Of a stretch of 64,000 bases of DNA, positions 1 to 9,707 are shown in pieces. The notes beneath the pieces are model-generated. The model did not search any database. It worked only from the letters and a program-made list of their open reading frames with translations, and was not told where the DNA came from. Position numbers and translations under genes: made by a program. This stretch comes from Areca catechu (lineage: Eukaryota > Streptophyta > Magnoliopsida > Arecales > Arecaceae). Position 1 is the stretch's first letter, and each line of letters opens with the position of its first letter. The stretch covers positions 177,914,526-177,978,525 of the forward strand of contig CM038039.1 in assembly GCA_021397845.1 (NCBI GenBank). Reading direction: 5' to 3'.

Positions 1-802
1 CTCAACACAAGAGAGTAGCAAAAAAATAATTTTCTTCATTCATTTTCAAAGTTACAAAGAGAGGTCTATTATATAGACCTAAAATTTTCTCCTAGCTTGT
101 ACAAATTTCCATGTGGGACTAAACTCTTCCAACCTCTAGATTAGGTAGAAAACCCCCTCTCTTGGTCGACCAAGACTTCAAAAAAAATTGGGACGGCCAT
201 AAAGGAATTTTTTTGGAATTTTTATGGCGCCTCCTTTGGAGTTGGATTTGGATTTGGAGTCCTCCTCTTCTTATGGCATTTCTTCTTTTCTTCCACTCCA
301 AGTTAAGCTCTTTGATTTTGATTTGAACTTCAATTGGATGTCCTTCTTTGATTTCTTCTCCAAGAGATGTTTTCTTCCTTCTTTGCTTAGGTAAAATAGG
401 CAGGTATGGGCGCCTCCTTTAAATTAGCTTCCAATTTGATTTTTTCTTCTTTGGGTGTGGGGACCATGACACTAGGATGCCTCTGTGGCGCCTCCTGGAC
501 TCTGGCGTGTGCTCGGAGTGTGGCTGGGCGTGTGGCTTGGAGTGTGGCCTCCACTTGCTTGAACCTTGATTTGATTGGAAGACAAATGTGGCACCATTTT
601 GGACCAAATTGAAACCACATCGGGACTTGCACTGAGTCAACATGACTCAACAAAATTTAAATGGTGACTCAAGAAATAAATAAAAATAAATAAACTGGTT
701 GACCAGGTCAACCTTTATTACAAACCCTAATTTCTCGGGCAATGTCAATCAGAGATCCAGATGGAGCTCTGAAGTCTTCTTCTGAGTCTGGTGCCCGCAC
801 CA
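1..802 (-). mobile_element. Chromovirus LTR, minus strand, cut by the window edge
   Basis: This is the 5'-end part of a minus-strand LTR. It matches 50050-50874 and 55190-56016, the LTRs of element F, along its length with many substitutions. Its outer end at 789-802 is the near-palindrome TGGTGCCCGCACCA that starts every LTR of this family. A TATA-like sequence on the minus strand lies at 67-75. It interrupts the 5' LTR of chromovirus A, whose sequence resumes at 803. The matching uninterrupted site is in A's 3' LTR near 5142. The rest of this element lies left of the window, so whether it is a solo LTR or a full element cannot be told. Confidence 0.85.
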
Positions 803-1358
803 TAAAGGGGTTTGAGAGTTCTTCTTCCCGGTGTTTGCAATAATTTTCCTACAGCCAACCATCCTTCCAGCCCCCTCCAAAACTTTCTTCCCTTTGCTAT
901 TTTCTTTTGTTTTTTTGATTTCCTCTAAGTTTTCTAATCCCTGACAGGTCGTTTGCAGGTTCCCGAGTTCCTACGAATCTAACGACTCCAGCCAAGCCTC
1001 AATCGGACCACCGAGCAGAAAGCCGGATATTCGCGAGTCTTTGGCTCGGTTTTCCAGGCACATCCATCGAGAAACGAGAGATCCCTTCACTACGATCTTC
1101 ACTGAGTGCTTCAGACATTGTCAGGTACACCCCCTCTACCTCCAGTCCTTATATTGTAGGAGAACTTGCCCTAACCGAGGCTTCTCAGCCCCGGCGATCC
1201 TTCTTTAGTACTTTTCTAGGTTCTAATCTGCATGCTTGATTTCAAAAATTCATACAAAATTCTCTACAATTAATTTTGATCTGAAATTAAGGAATTAATC
1301 ACCTAACCCCACATATAAGACATACAAAATGAATTGCATGCATATTAGTCCCACATCA
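803..1358 (+). repeat. Chromovirus A, right part of 5' LTR
   Basis: This stretch matches 5142-5698, the end of A's 3' LTR, with scattered substitutions. It ends in CACATCA just before the primer-binding site. The left part of this LTR was displaced by the insertion that ends at 802 and lies outside the window. Divergence between the two LTR copies suggests that A is not recent. Confidence 0.85.
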
Positions 1359-1360
1359 TT

Positions 1361-1372
1361 TGGTATCAGAGC
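1361..1372 (+). other. Chromovirus A primer-binding site
   Basis: TGGTATCAGAGC is the complement of the 3' end of plant initiator-Met tRNA and lies 2 nt after the LTR end. It fixes the LTR/internal boundary and the plus orientation. Confidence 0.9.
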
Positions 1373-1825
1373 TTAGATTAGGGCTTATTTTCTGCAATTT
1401 TTTAGTTCATATATGCTTTGTATTTTAAATTATTTTTCCCTGATTAAAACTCCAAAAATTCTGAAATTTATTTTTTTAGATTCACAATAATTCTTAGTAA
1501 TTTAAATAATTTTTGAAGATTTTATTTCAGCCTGTGAATTTTCTGCAAGCCGAAATATAGCCTGCAAATTTTCGGCTCTATTTTTCAGCAAGACAATTTT
1601 GGAAGGTTTAGGGTTTTGTTTAGTATCCCTTTTTCATATCTTTTAATTTTAGTATATTTTTTGCATATTAGGACATAATTCTCAAGTTTTCTTATATTTT
1701 TGAGAATACCAAAAAAAAAATAAATAACATATATAAAAGCTACTAAAACATCTAACCCTAATTTGCATCATCTGCCTGCCATCGTTGCATAATTTACCTT
1801 TAAGGGCACTCTTGCTATATCAGAT

Positions 1826-1852
1826 AAGGGAAGGAGTTGATAACCTCTCCTT
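1826..1852 (+). other. Conserved leader hairpin (A)
   Basis: The arms AAGGGAAGG and CCTCTCCTT surround a 9-nt loop, AGTTGATAA, giving 8 of 9 possible pairs if one G-U is allowed. The equivalent hairpins are at 20354-20380, 53879-53905 (minus) and 59951-59977. Position downstream of the primer-binding site and upstream of gag suggests a packaging or dimerisation signal; that role is inferred. Confidence 0.6.
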
Positions 1853-2069
1853 AGCCCAAAACCACACCCCTTGCATTCGGTCCCAAGCCTAATCTAAAAT
1901 TAACTAGACTTAATTTGCCCTAGTGGGCTATGGACATCAACTGGTCGTGTACGGGCTAAGTGTCAGATCATTGTGTCAAGCTAACCTGTATGTGCTTTAT
2001 GCTCGGTGTCTAGAATGGTGGATTAGGGATTCAGTCCCTAAGGGCTTGTGTGCTGGTCCGTCTACCTGG

Positions 2070-2084
2070 CCAATCTCTGATTGG
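2070..2084 (+). other. Second leader inverted repeat (A)
   Basis: CCAATC and GATTGG flank a 3-nt loop. The same element occurs at 20600-20614 and 53648-53662, where it is a longer CCAATCA/TGATTGG pair. It was not seen in the leader of G. Confidence 0.5.
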
Positions 2085-2283
2085 TGTCTAGGATTGGCAA
2101 TCAGGGACCTAACACTCCCCTTACACTTGCCTGGCTGAGTACAGGGTTACCATAGGGTAGTTTGCTACTCTGATTGAGCCCTTAGTTTTGGACTCTAGGT
2201 CTAGTCAGCTATAGCCGGTATGATCGAGTCTTGCATGAGCATTAGATCAGGAGTCCTATCTCATTCACCATCTCTCTGAATCC

Positions 2284-3663
2284 ATGGATCATCTTGATGC
2301 TAAAATTGATGCCCTTGGAGAGAGGTTAGTCCAATCCTTCAATCGTAGACTTGAACAACTAGATGCCCGACGACAAACCTTAGAGAAAACCTGTAGGACC
2401 CAAACCAGATCCAAACCTGAACCAGAACTTGAGTCACCTCCCCAGCCTAGGAGAACCCTTCACCATGACCCTTATTATGATACTGAACCTAGGAGGACCC
2501 CAAATCCTGCTCCATACCGTGAGGTTGAACCTAGGAGAGCCAATCATCCTGACCCATACTATAATCCTGAACCTAGGAGGACCCAGACTAGATCCAAACC
2601 TGAGCCATCTTTAACCTATATACCCACAACCTATAGATCTTATGACTATAAATCCTATGCCTCTAGAACCTATGAGCCCATATCCCATGAGCCCAGTAAA
2701 CCCAAGACCCATAGAGCTGAACCTAAATCCTATGACCCCAGACCCTATAATTCCATGACCCATAGATCTGCACCCTTGTCCTATGAGCCCAGAGAACCCA
2801 TAACCCCTATGTATCAGCCTAGTACTAGTCAGATTTTCCCTAGTCAACTTGAATCCCATAGGATTAGTACCCCTAAATATGAGCCCAGTAGTGAGCCACT
2901 ACCCCTTAGGCAACCTGAACCTACAAGGATTAGTGTTCATAATCAGAAACCAAGACCTAGCCAATTTTTCCCTAGCCAACCTTCTCCAACTATTCCTGAG
3001 ATTAACAAGGCGTACATTAATGTAGAAGTGTATGAAGCTGATGCGAGCCTAGTGGATGAGTATGAAGGAGAAGAGGAGAAACCTTTAGTAGACCTAGAAT
3101 TAGCTGACCCAGTAGATACCAAGGTAGAAACCAACCCAGAGCTAGTTGACCTTGACCACATCCAACCTAAAGCTATAGTGGAAGAACAATTAGAGGAAGA
3201 GAACTCTAATACTAGGATTTTACATGAGGAAACACTAGAAAAGGATCTAATTGTAGAGCCTATTCTTAAATTCCATGAACAAGAAGACTTTTTTGAGAAT
3301 TTGTCTTACTTAACCCATTACCCTCAGGATGAATCCCTCCCTACCATTCCTATTGATGATCTCTTCCCAGAAATTGTTGACCCATCCTTCCATAGCATGG
3401 ACCTTTTCTTTCCTATAGATATATCGCAACCCCGTAAGGTTAGCATCATTAGTCTTGGATTAGTCCCTGACATGCCTTCTTTTATCCTACTATATCCAAC
3501 TAACCCGGAACCTTTTTCTCTACCCTACCAAACTAATTCTGAACCCACTTCCTATTTTCCACCCTTTCCAGACATCTCCAGCATTTCTAGGATCATTAGA
3601 GTGCATTTAGTTGAGATTAGCATACTGCATGCATTCATTACGTATGTTAGGTTTGCATTATAA
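2284..3663 (+). CDS. Chimeric gag-like ORF of non-autonomous chromovirus A
   Basis: The 459-residue ORF has an amphipathic amino-terminus (about residues 1-40). Next comes a proline/arginine-rich stretch with recurring EPRRT and DPYY units (about 50-115), then S/Y/P-rich sequence to about 240. The acidic segment around VDEYEGEEEKP matches the linker that precedes protease in element G. The remainder has no recognised domain but aligns with the ORFs of B, C and F: PIDDLFPEIVDPSF, SYFPPFP and a terminal VRFAL. No capsid domain, zinc knuckle or protease is present. After the TAA the family's conserved WHTLWHLLGVH segment is still readable in frame to about 3720, so the stop is secondary. Whether the protein is made, and what it does, is unknown. 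Confidence 0.6.
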   Translation: MDHLDAKIDALGERLVQSFNRRLEQLDARRQTLEKTCRTQTRSKPEPELESPPQPRRTLHHDPYYDTEPRRTPNPAPYREVEPRRANHPDPYYNPEPRRTQTRSKPEPSLTYIPTTYRSYDYKSYASRTYEPISHEPSKPKTHRAEPKSYDPRPYNSMTHRSAPLSYEPREPITPMYQPSTSQIFPSQLESHRISTPKYEPSSEPLPLRQPEPTRISVHNQKPRPSQFFPSQPSPTIPEINKAYINVEVYEADASLVDEYEGEEEKPLVDLELADPVDTKVETNPELVDLDHIQPKAIVEEQLEEENSNTRILHEETLEKDLIVEPILKFHEQEDFFENLSYLTHYPQDESLPTIPIDDLFPEIVDPSFHSMDLFFPIDISQPRKVSIISLGLVPDMPSFILLYPTNPEPFSLPYQTNSEPTSYFPPFPDISSISRIIRVHLVEISILHAFITYVRFAL

Positions 3664-3820
3664 TTCTGGCATACCCTTTGGCATTTGCTTGGAGTCCATT
3701 GTAAATACTCTTGTGCACACCACACTAGGGTCAGACCTAGAGAGTCTATAGTCTCTTAGGTTTAGGCCCATATAAAAGTTCAATAAAATTTTCTTCGATA
3801 GGAATGCATAGTCGAGTCTG
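3664..3820 (+). other. ORF tail and conserved 3' segment (A)
   Basis: The tail of the chimeric ORF is followed by AATAAA at 3782 and then GGAATGCATAGTCGAGT. The same order is seen at 9621-9660 in B, and weaker forms are at about 22501-22540 in C and 51729-51762 (minus) in F. It looks like a conserved non-coding element or a former polyadenylation region between the ORF and the integrase remnant. Confidence 0.5.
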
Positions 3821-3889
3821 TTAGGTGTCAGTATGAGTCCTTTGCATCATCTTGTTAGGAGTTTGCATGTGCCCAACATGTTCACCACC

Positions 3890-4494
3890 TGCACTAATTT
3901 TGAAACAACTGGCTAATTCCCAAAAATTGACCAATGAATTTGATGTAGTGGATTCTATCTTGGTAAGGCTTAGGCCAAAAAGAAGCTTCATGCTTGCAGA
4001 GCCAGACATTTTAAAGTGATAGAGAAGGATTGGATCAAATGCCTATGTGTTAGACTTGCCTTTGGATATGGGCATTAGTTCTACCTTCAATATTACAGAC
4101 CTGGTTGAGTATAGGGAACCGGCAGCGATACCTAGTAAGGCCTTTTGACCTATTCCTTTTCATTATGAGTGACCCTAACCCAGAGTGTCCACTAAAAAAT
4201 TGGCCTGAGAGAGGAGAACAGATCGAGCGTATCCTAGATGATCAAGCCATCACGACCCAGGGCCGTGACTATCAACGCTTCCTGGTCCAATGGCAAGGCC
4301 GACCAGAGTCGGGCGATTCATGGATTTCTCGAGAGGACTTGCAATGCCTCAACCTAGACCTTCTCAAGAGATATGTGAGCCAGTCTGATATTCACTAGAC
4401 AGGGTCGAGTTCCTCCCACCCCGGGAGAATTGGTGCGAACACCAAAGGCACCAGAATAAGGCAGAGGCTTCTCAACCCTTTGTGGATCTCTTAA
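3890..4494 (+). pseudogene. Integrase C-terminus and chromodomain (A)
   Basis: A decayed integrase tail (LANSQKLTNEF, then NAYVLDLPLDMGISSTFNITDLVEYREPA in two separate pieces of frame) leads after a frameshift near 4140 into an open chromodomain. That domain has IERILDDQAIT, DYQRFLVQWQGRP and DSWISREDL, with the aromatic Y, W and W positions kept. A TAG at 4396 is an in-frame break. The frame stays open beyond it, through the purine tract and the first 60 or so bases of the 3' LTR, to TAA at 4492-4494. The same extension is present in B, C and F. The integrase zinc finger and DDE core are missing. Confidence 0.8.
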
Positions 4495-5698
4495 TTGACA
4501 TTTGAGTCCACTGTAATAAAGCTTAGTCCAGCTGAGTTGTTTTTATTTGAGTCCTGTAATTAGTCAGCTCATGTTGAGCTAGTTCAGTTCAGTATTAGTC
4601 AGCTCATGTCGAGCTAATTTTATTTTTTTGAGTCCTATCCAAGCATATCGAAGACTCAAGACCACTTCATACAAGTGAAGACCATGTCCAACCTAATTGA
4701 AGACATGGAAGTTGATCCCAAGTCCAACATAGCTTGAAGACTTGAGGATCCCAGAAGGAGAAAATTAAAACAAGCACAAACCTGAAGCCCTGAACAAGCC
4801 GGAAGGAAATTGGGCCAGCCCAGGCCCAAGAAGGAATTAGGGCGCCATCTCTTTCGGTGATCCTCCCCTTGGTCGGCCACTTATGGTCACCACCTTGGCC
4901 AACCAAGACAAGGAAAGGGAAAGCAATTTGTGTGGGATTTTCTACCTATATTGCCTTGTATTCCTAGTTAGGGTTAGAAAGGGAGAAGGAGTCCTATGTA
5001 AAGTCTAAAGTACCCTTACTTGGGGCCCAAGGTTAAGGGTCTGTTTAAGGGACCCTAGCCTCTTGTATGAAACTTGATTTTGATATATGAAATAAACCTT
5101 GAGTTCTTCTATTGCTTTGAGTGATTACCCTGCTGTGTGCATAAAGGGGTTTGAGAGTTCTTCTTCCCGGTGTTTGCAACAATTTTCCTGCCGCCAACCA
5201 TCCTTCCAGCCCCCTCTAAAACTTTCTTTCCTTTGCTATTTTCCTTTGTTTTCTTGATTTTCTCAAAGTCTTCTAACCCCTGGCAGGTTGTTTGCAGGTC
5301 CCCGAGTTCCTATGAATCTAACGACTCCAGCCAAGCCTCAATTGGACCACCGAGCAGAAAGCCGGGTATCCACGGGTCTTTGGCTCGATTTTCCAGGCCG
5401 CATCCATCGAGGAACGAGAGATCCCTTCACTATGATCTTCATCGGGTGCTTCAGATGTTGTAAGGTACACCCCCTCTACTTTCAGTCTTTATATTGTAGG
5501 AGAACTTGCCCTAACCGAGGCTTCTCTGCCCCGGCGATCATTCTTTAGTACTTTTCTAGGTTCTAATCTGCATGCTTGGCTTCAAAAATTCATACAAAAT
5601 TACCTACAAATAATTTTGATCTAAAACTCAGGAATTAATCACCTAACCCCACATATAACACATACAAAAAGAATTGCATGCATATTAGTCACGCATCA
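4431..5698 (+). repeat. Chromovirus A 3' LTR
   Basis: The LTR starts with TGGTGCGAACACCA, directly after the purine-rich CCGGGAGAAT, and ends ACGCATCA. Its last 557 bases match 803-1358. The flanking 5699-5703 is ATCTT, which should be repeated left of the window if A's insertion is intact. Sequence just right of 5698 belongs to a SIRE-type envelope-position ORF, which A therefore split. Confidence 0.85.
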
Positions 5699-6595
5699 AT
5701 CTTGACTGCTTCATAGCTGAGACCAGAGAGAGCCACAGTGGACTGAGTGATGGCATCTTAGCTATATTGACTGCACTGTCCTGACCTTCAATAAGTGCTC
5801 CAGTTGCTGATACAGCTCCACCTACTCCTGCACCTGTTATTGATATTAATGGTGATGTTGATGGAGATGATGAGTAGATTGACTCTGGTGGATTCGACTT
5901 TCTAGATCTGACTACAGAGCTAGTAGCGGAGGTGACGACAGACTTGCCCAGGAGTCCAACTCTTGATCCTTCTAATTCACCTACCCAGACTCCAGACCCA
6001 TCCTCTCCTTCCAGATCGGATGATCATGATTCTATTCCCATTCTTTCAATAGTTATTGATTCTCTAGTTATTGAGATTCCTGTTGTACATTCACCTATTA
6101 TTGATACCCCCGTTGTTGATACACCCATTATTGACACCCCTATCATTGATTCGTCGATTGCAGACATACCAGTTCATCTTAAGCTGATACATCTATCCTT
6201 GATACACCTATTATATCATTGGTTGATACTTCTATTTTTGATACTCCTACTATCCACACATCCTCAGTTATTCTAGAGCTTGATTTTTATACACCTGGCT
6301 TTCAGTATCCTGATTCTAGTCCCTCCTTTGATTGCACACCACTTCTGGCAATCGCAGAGACTATCGAACCGATTAGTTCCATTCTTGTAGAGGACAATGC
6401 TTCTACCTCTACTGCTCTAGCCAGAGGTTGGATGCATGTACAATGCGGAGGACGTGGTCATCGTACCCCTCTACGACCGACCAAGACCCGACTCCAAGAT
6501 CTCAGATCGATGTGGCCATGAGCTCGATCTTTTACTGATACAGGACCGATTGAGATCAGATCATCTTCAGATGATGATGATACGAATGAGGATTA
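5699..6595 (+). pseudogene. Envelope-position ORF of SIRE-type copia, 3' part
   Basis: It is homologous to the minus-strand ORF of element E (43047-43270 and 39083-39605). Matching pieces are TTELVAEVTT, TLDPSNS, ELDFYTPGF and RGWMHVQCGGRGHR...NLRSMW-like ends. A run of short repeats (IIDTPVVDTPIIDTP) occupies about 6090-6160. A frameshift near 6170-6200 moves the repeat into the next frame, and TGA/TAG stops break the rest. The serine/aspartate-rich end (RSSSDDDD) precedes the stop at about 6593. In SIRE/Maximus elements an ORF in this place, between pol and the 3' LTR, is often called envelope-like; its function is not established. Confidence 0.7.
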
Positions 6596-7402
6596 GGATA
6601 TTTATGTATTTTTAGATAGTTTACTTTTATGCATCCATGTATGTTTTGTCTTTATTATACAAATTCTGACTTGAAATTAGATTTCATGTTGTACTTCATG
6701 TTTCTAAATGAAATGATTTACACTTTTCTTAGTTCTTCATTGTCTTCACTTGTGAATGAATGAATTTTCATTTTAAATTCAATGCTATATTCTTAATGCA
6801 TTGACTATTTGTCTTCCTACCTTTTTAATGATAACAAAAAGGGGAGTAATATAGTAAGATTTAAGTATAAATGTGATATATTTTTATGAGTAGTAAGTAT
6901 AAATGTAAAGTGTATTTGTGATATGCAAAGGGTAAATGAGAGTATTTGCAAAATTTGAAAATTATTTTGAAAACTTGAATTGAAACTATTTACAAACTCC
7001 TTAAGAAAGGGGGAGCTATACTTTATTTTCATTGAAAATCCTTTTTAAAGTGAATTTCATCTTGAAACCTTTCTTTAAGTGTTTGAAGAGGTATTTACAA
7101 ATTATTTTATGGATCATCAATTCTGGGGAAGCTTTACTTATCGCTGAATTTTCATATAGAGTATCATGATACATGTGATTATGTTTCATATATATTCCAA
7201 AGCTCTGATACTCTCAATCATTATAACTTGCTTTGATAATCTAAAATTATAATATCATTCTTATTCTAATACATCTTGTTGAAATTGAAAATTACTTTGA
7301 TACAATTATTGCATTTAGTGCTATGCACCTTGTTGAATTCTTTTAAAAGCTTATTATGCAATTTATACTTAAGGATTTTGTCATCATCAAAAAGGGAAAG
7401 AT
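6596..7402 (+). other. SIRE-type 3' untranslated region and polypurine tracts
   Basis: This is non-coding and AT-rich. Two polypurine-like tracts are seen: AACAAAAAGGGGAG near 6834-6847 and the main one, ATCAAAAAGGGAAAGAT, ending at 7402 against the LTR. The same pair occurs in minus-strand element E (about 38812-38835 and 38028-38049). Confidence 0.65.
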
Positions 7403-7659
7403 TGTTGACTCCATTATTGATTTTGATGATAAGCAAAATGGTTAAGTATAAGTTAAGTACTAATGGTTTCTTTGAAGTATGTTTTTGTTGAAGAAGGTGC
7501 TCACAAATTTGAAGAAGCTTGTTTGATTGAAGAAGCCAAGTTTACATGAAAAAAAATTACTCAAAGAGGACTTGGAATGTCAAAGATTGGTTGAATGGAT
7601 AATTAAGTTAAGTAGAAATCTATTTCAGCTCAAGTTCAGACTTTTCTGTGAAGATTTTT

Positions 7660-8055
7660 GTGAGGTGTCGATTCAAAGTATCGACATATGACACCAAGTG
7701 TCGACACATAAAAGTGAAGTGTCGACTCAAGCCAGTATACAAAGAATGTTTCAAATGGCACGGCTGAAGTGTCAACACATGGAATTGAAGCATCGACTCA
7801 AAGTGTTGACACATGGATCAGCTCATCGCCTGAGATTTTCAAGCCATGGAACTTACTGAAAATGAAGAACTGCTGAAGTGTCGATACATGGAAGCTAAGT
7901 GTCGACTCAAAGTATCAACTAACCTGAGAAAGTGTTGACAAATCTGAGATTTCCAGAAGATCGGATTGAAGATATTTGAACTAGGTGTCGACTCAAGAAG
8001 TTCAAGTGTCAACAGGAAGTGTCGACTCATAGCCTGAAGTTTCGACACATGGAGT
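7660..8055 (+). repeat. Cluster of GTGTCGACWC motifs in SIRE LTR
   Basis: About a dozen exact or one-mismatch copies of AAGTGTCGAC(A/T)C occur at irregular 15-40 base spacing, upstream of the TATA box. Their core, GTCGAC, is palindromic. The same cluster is in the other SIRE LTRs (37390-37760 and 57290-57640). Confidence 0.75.
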
Positions 8056-8167
8056 TCTGGGAACAGTAATGGCTAGTTTTTCAAATGCAGAACTCAACCC
8101 TTTTGCCCTCAAATGGCTTATTTTTTAAGTCTAATAGCTAGAAATAGGATTTGAGGCCTTGAAAAAG

Positions 8168-8176
8168 TATATATAT
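8168..8176 (+). promoter_or_regulatory. TATA box of SIRE-type LTR
   Basis: TATATATAT lies downstream of the motif cluster, in the usual U3/R position. Confidence 0.55.
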
Positions 8177-8477
8177 GCTCCAAATCAAATTAAAAAGAAA
8201 AATAATTGAATATTATTGATGAGAATGAGATAAGAGCATTCAAGAGAGAATAAAAGAGAGCTTTAACTCCTATTCATTGAAGATTCAACCACTCTCAAGC
8301 AAAAGCAAGCCTCCAAGCATTCAAGAGCCTTCAAGAACATTGAAGATCATCCATTCTTGAGCATTCAGGAGGCTTCAACAAGTTCAAAGCACTTCTACAT
8401 CAAGCTTCAAAGAGATATCTGCTTTTGTTTAGAAAGCTTATATTGTTTCTTTACTTCAAATCTTTATTTATTGTAAG

Positions 8478-8665
8478 GGTTATTGGTTAGCCTATTGTAA
8501 AATCAAGGAAGGTTTTTGGTGAGCCTTTGAAAACCAATAAGGTTGGTGGTTAGCCCGCAAAACCACTTAGGTTCTTGGTTATCTTGGAAAACCAAGGGAG
8601 GTTGGTGGTGAGCCTTAAAACCATTTAGGTTATTGGTTAGCCCGTAAAACCAAGAGAGGTTTTGA
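8478..8665 (+). repeat. Imperfect tandem repeat in SIRE LTR
   Basis: About five or six units of roughly 33-37 bases share the pattern GGTT.TTGGTTAGCC...AAACCA. Related repeats are at 36890-37030 and 56800-56930 in the minus-strand copies, so the array belongs to the family and is not a local accident. Confidence 0.7.
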
Positions 8666-9030
8666 CTTATTGGCCTTATGAAAACAAGTTAGATTTTTGA
8701 TTAGTGAGCTCGCAAAACTAATCAACTGTAATCGATGTGATTATAGTGAATTCCTAAGGGGATCTTGGGGAGTGGATGTAGGTGCATTGGGTAGCACTGA
8801 ACCATAATTTTTCTTGGTCTTTGTGGTTGATTGATCTCCCTACTTGCTTTTCATTTATTGCTCTTAATTTTTGCTGTACATTTAATTTAAGAGCATTACA
8901 TTTGAATTCATAGTACCTTGCTCATTTAATTGTTGGATTGGATTGCTTAGCATAGCAATGCATTACATTAAGTAAATAATTTTTTTGAGACTCAATTCAC
9001 CCCCCTCTCGGGTTGCTTACTGGGCCACAT

Positions 9031-9603
9031 ATGGCAGACCCATAATTAGTTGAACAGGAAAATACTCAGACTGAGGCTGAATTGGAAGGACAATTAGAAG
9101 AAGAGAACTATGAGGAGTATAATACTGCTACCACTAGGGCTTTACTTGAGAAAATACTAAAAGATAATCAAATTAAAGAGCTTAATCTTGAAATTTAAGA
9201 ATAAGAGAAAATTAGTGAGGACATGGTTTCTTCGATTCAGTATCCTCAGGAAGAATTCACTCCTCTAGTCCTGGTTAAAGATCCCTTTCTTGAAATTGTT
9301 GACTCATCCTTCCATAAAGTGGATCTTTTATCATTTGCAGATATAAATCAATGTCCAAACCTTAGGGACATCCATATTAAACAAGGACTATTCCTCGAAT
9401 CCTCTTCTTATTTCCTACCCCATCCTAAGGCTTCCAATGCTTCTAGAACCACTCGATTATACTTTGTTAAGGTTAATAGATTGCATAAATCCTTTAAGCA
9501 TGTTAGATTTGCTACCTATTTCTGGAAGACCTTATGGCATTTATTAGGAGTTCATGTAAAATTTTTATCTGCATGTCTTCCATCAACCAAGGGTCAAGCA
9601 TAA
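9031..9603 (+). pseudogene. Chimeric ORF of chromovirus B, 3' two-thirds
   Basis: It starts abruptly at the SIRE LTR edge. One frame runs to 9603, with in-frame stops at 9043 and near 9196-9204. The acidic part (EAELEGQLEEENYEEY) and the terminal module SSYFLPHPKASNASRTTRLYF...VRFATYFWKTLWHLLGVH closely follow the ORFs of C and F and, more distantly, A. The amino-terminal third lies left of the SIRE insertion, outside the window. There is no recognised enzymatic domain. The conserved AATAAA and GGAATGYATAGTCGA segment follows at 9622-9655. Confidence 0.7.
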
Positions 9604-9707
9604 AGTTATAGTTAATGATTTAATAAAATCTTTTCGATAGGAATGTATAGTCGAACCTATAATTTATTAGGTGTTGGTTTAAGTCATATACACAGCATAT
9701 TAGAGAA
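9604..9707 (+). other. Spacer between chimeric ORF and integrase tail (B)
   Basis: It carries the AATAAA plus GGAATGTATAGTCGA element shared with A. No integrase core sequence is left here. Confidence 0.5.

Larger units (their letters stand above)
1373..2283 (+). other. Chromovirus A untranslated leader
   Basis: There is no coding signal here beyond short chance ORFs. The segment from about 1800 to 2200 is clearly related to 20330-20730 in C, to 53500-53950 (minus) in F and more weakly to 59930-60250 in G. It contains two conserved inverted repeats, listed separately, and otherwise AT-rich sequence. Confidence 0.7.
7403..9029 (+). repeat. SIRE-type 3' LTR (+)
   Basis: It starts TGTTGACTCCATTATTGATT right after a polypurine tract and ends with the family hallmark CAATTCACCCCCCTCT followed by GGGCCACA. 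It matches the LTRs at 36535-38027 and 56431-57706 on the other strand. It contains the GTCGAC motif cluster, a TATA box and a tandem repeat, listed separately. The right flank is chromovirus B, into which this copia inserted. Confidence 0.85.

Noticed and set aside
1923..2138. Small upstream ORF in the A leader
   Set aside because: The leader sequence is conserved among A, C and F, but this ORF is not. The conservation tracks inverted repeats instead.
7660..8055. Regular GTCGAC repeats as a CRISPR-like array
   Set aside because: Spacing is irregular, units are only about 10-12 bases, and they lie inside a plant LTR repeated elsewhere in the window.
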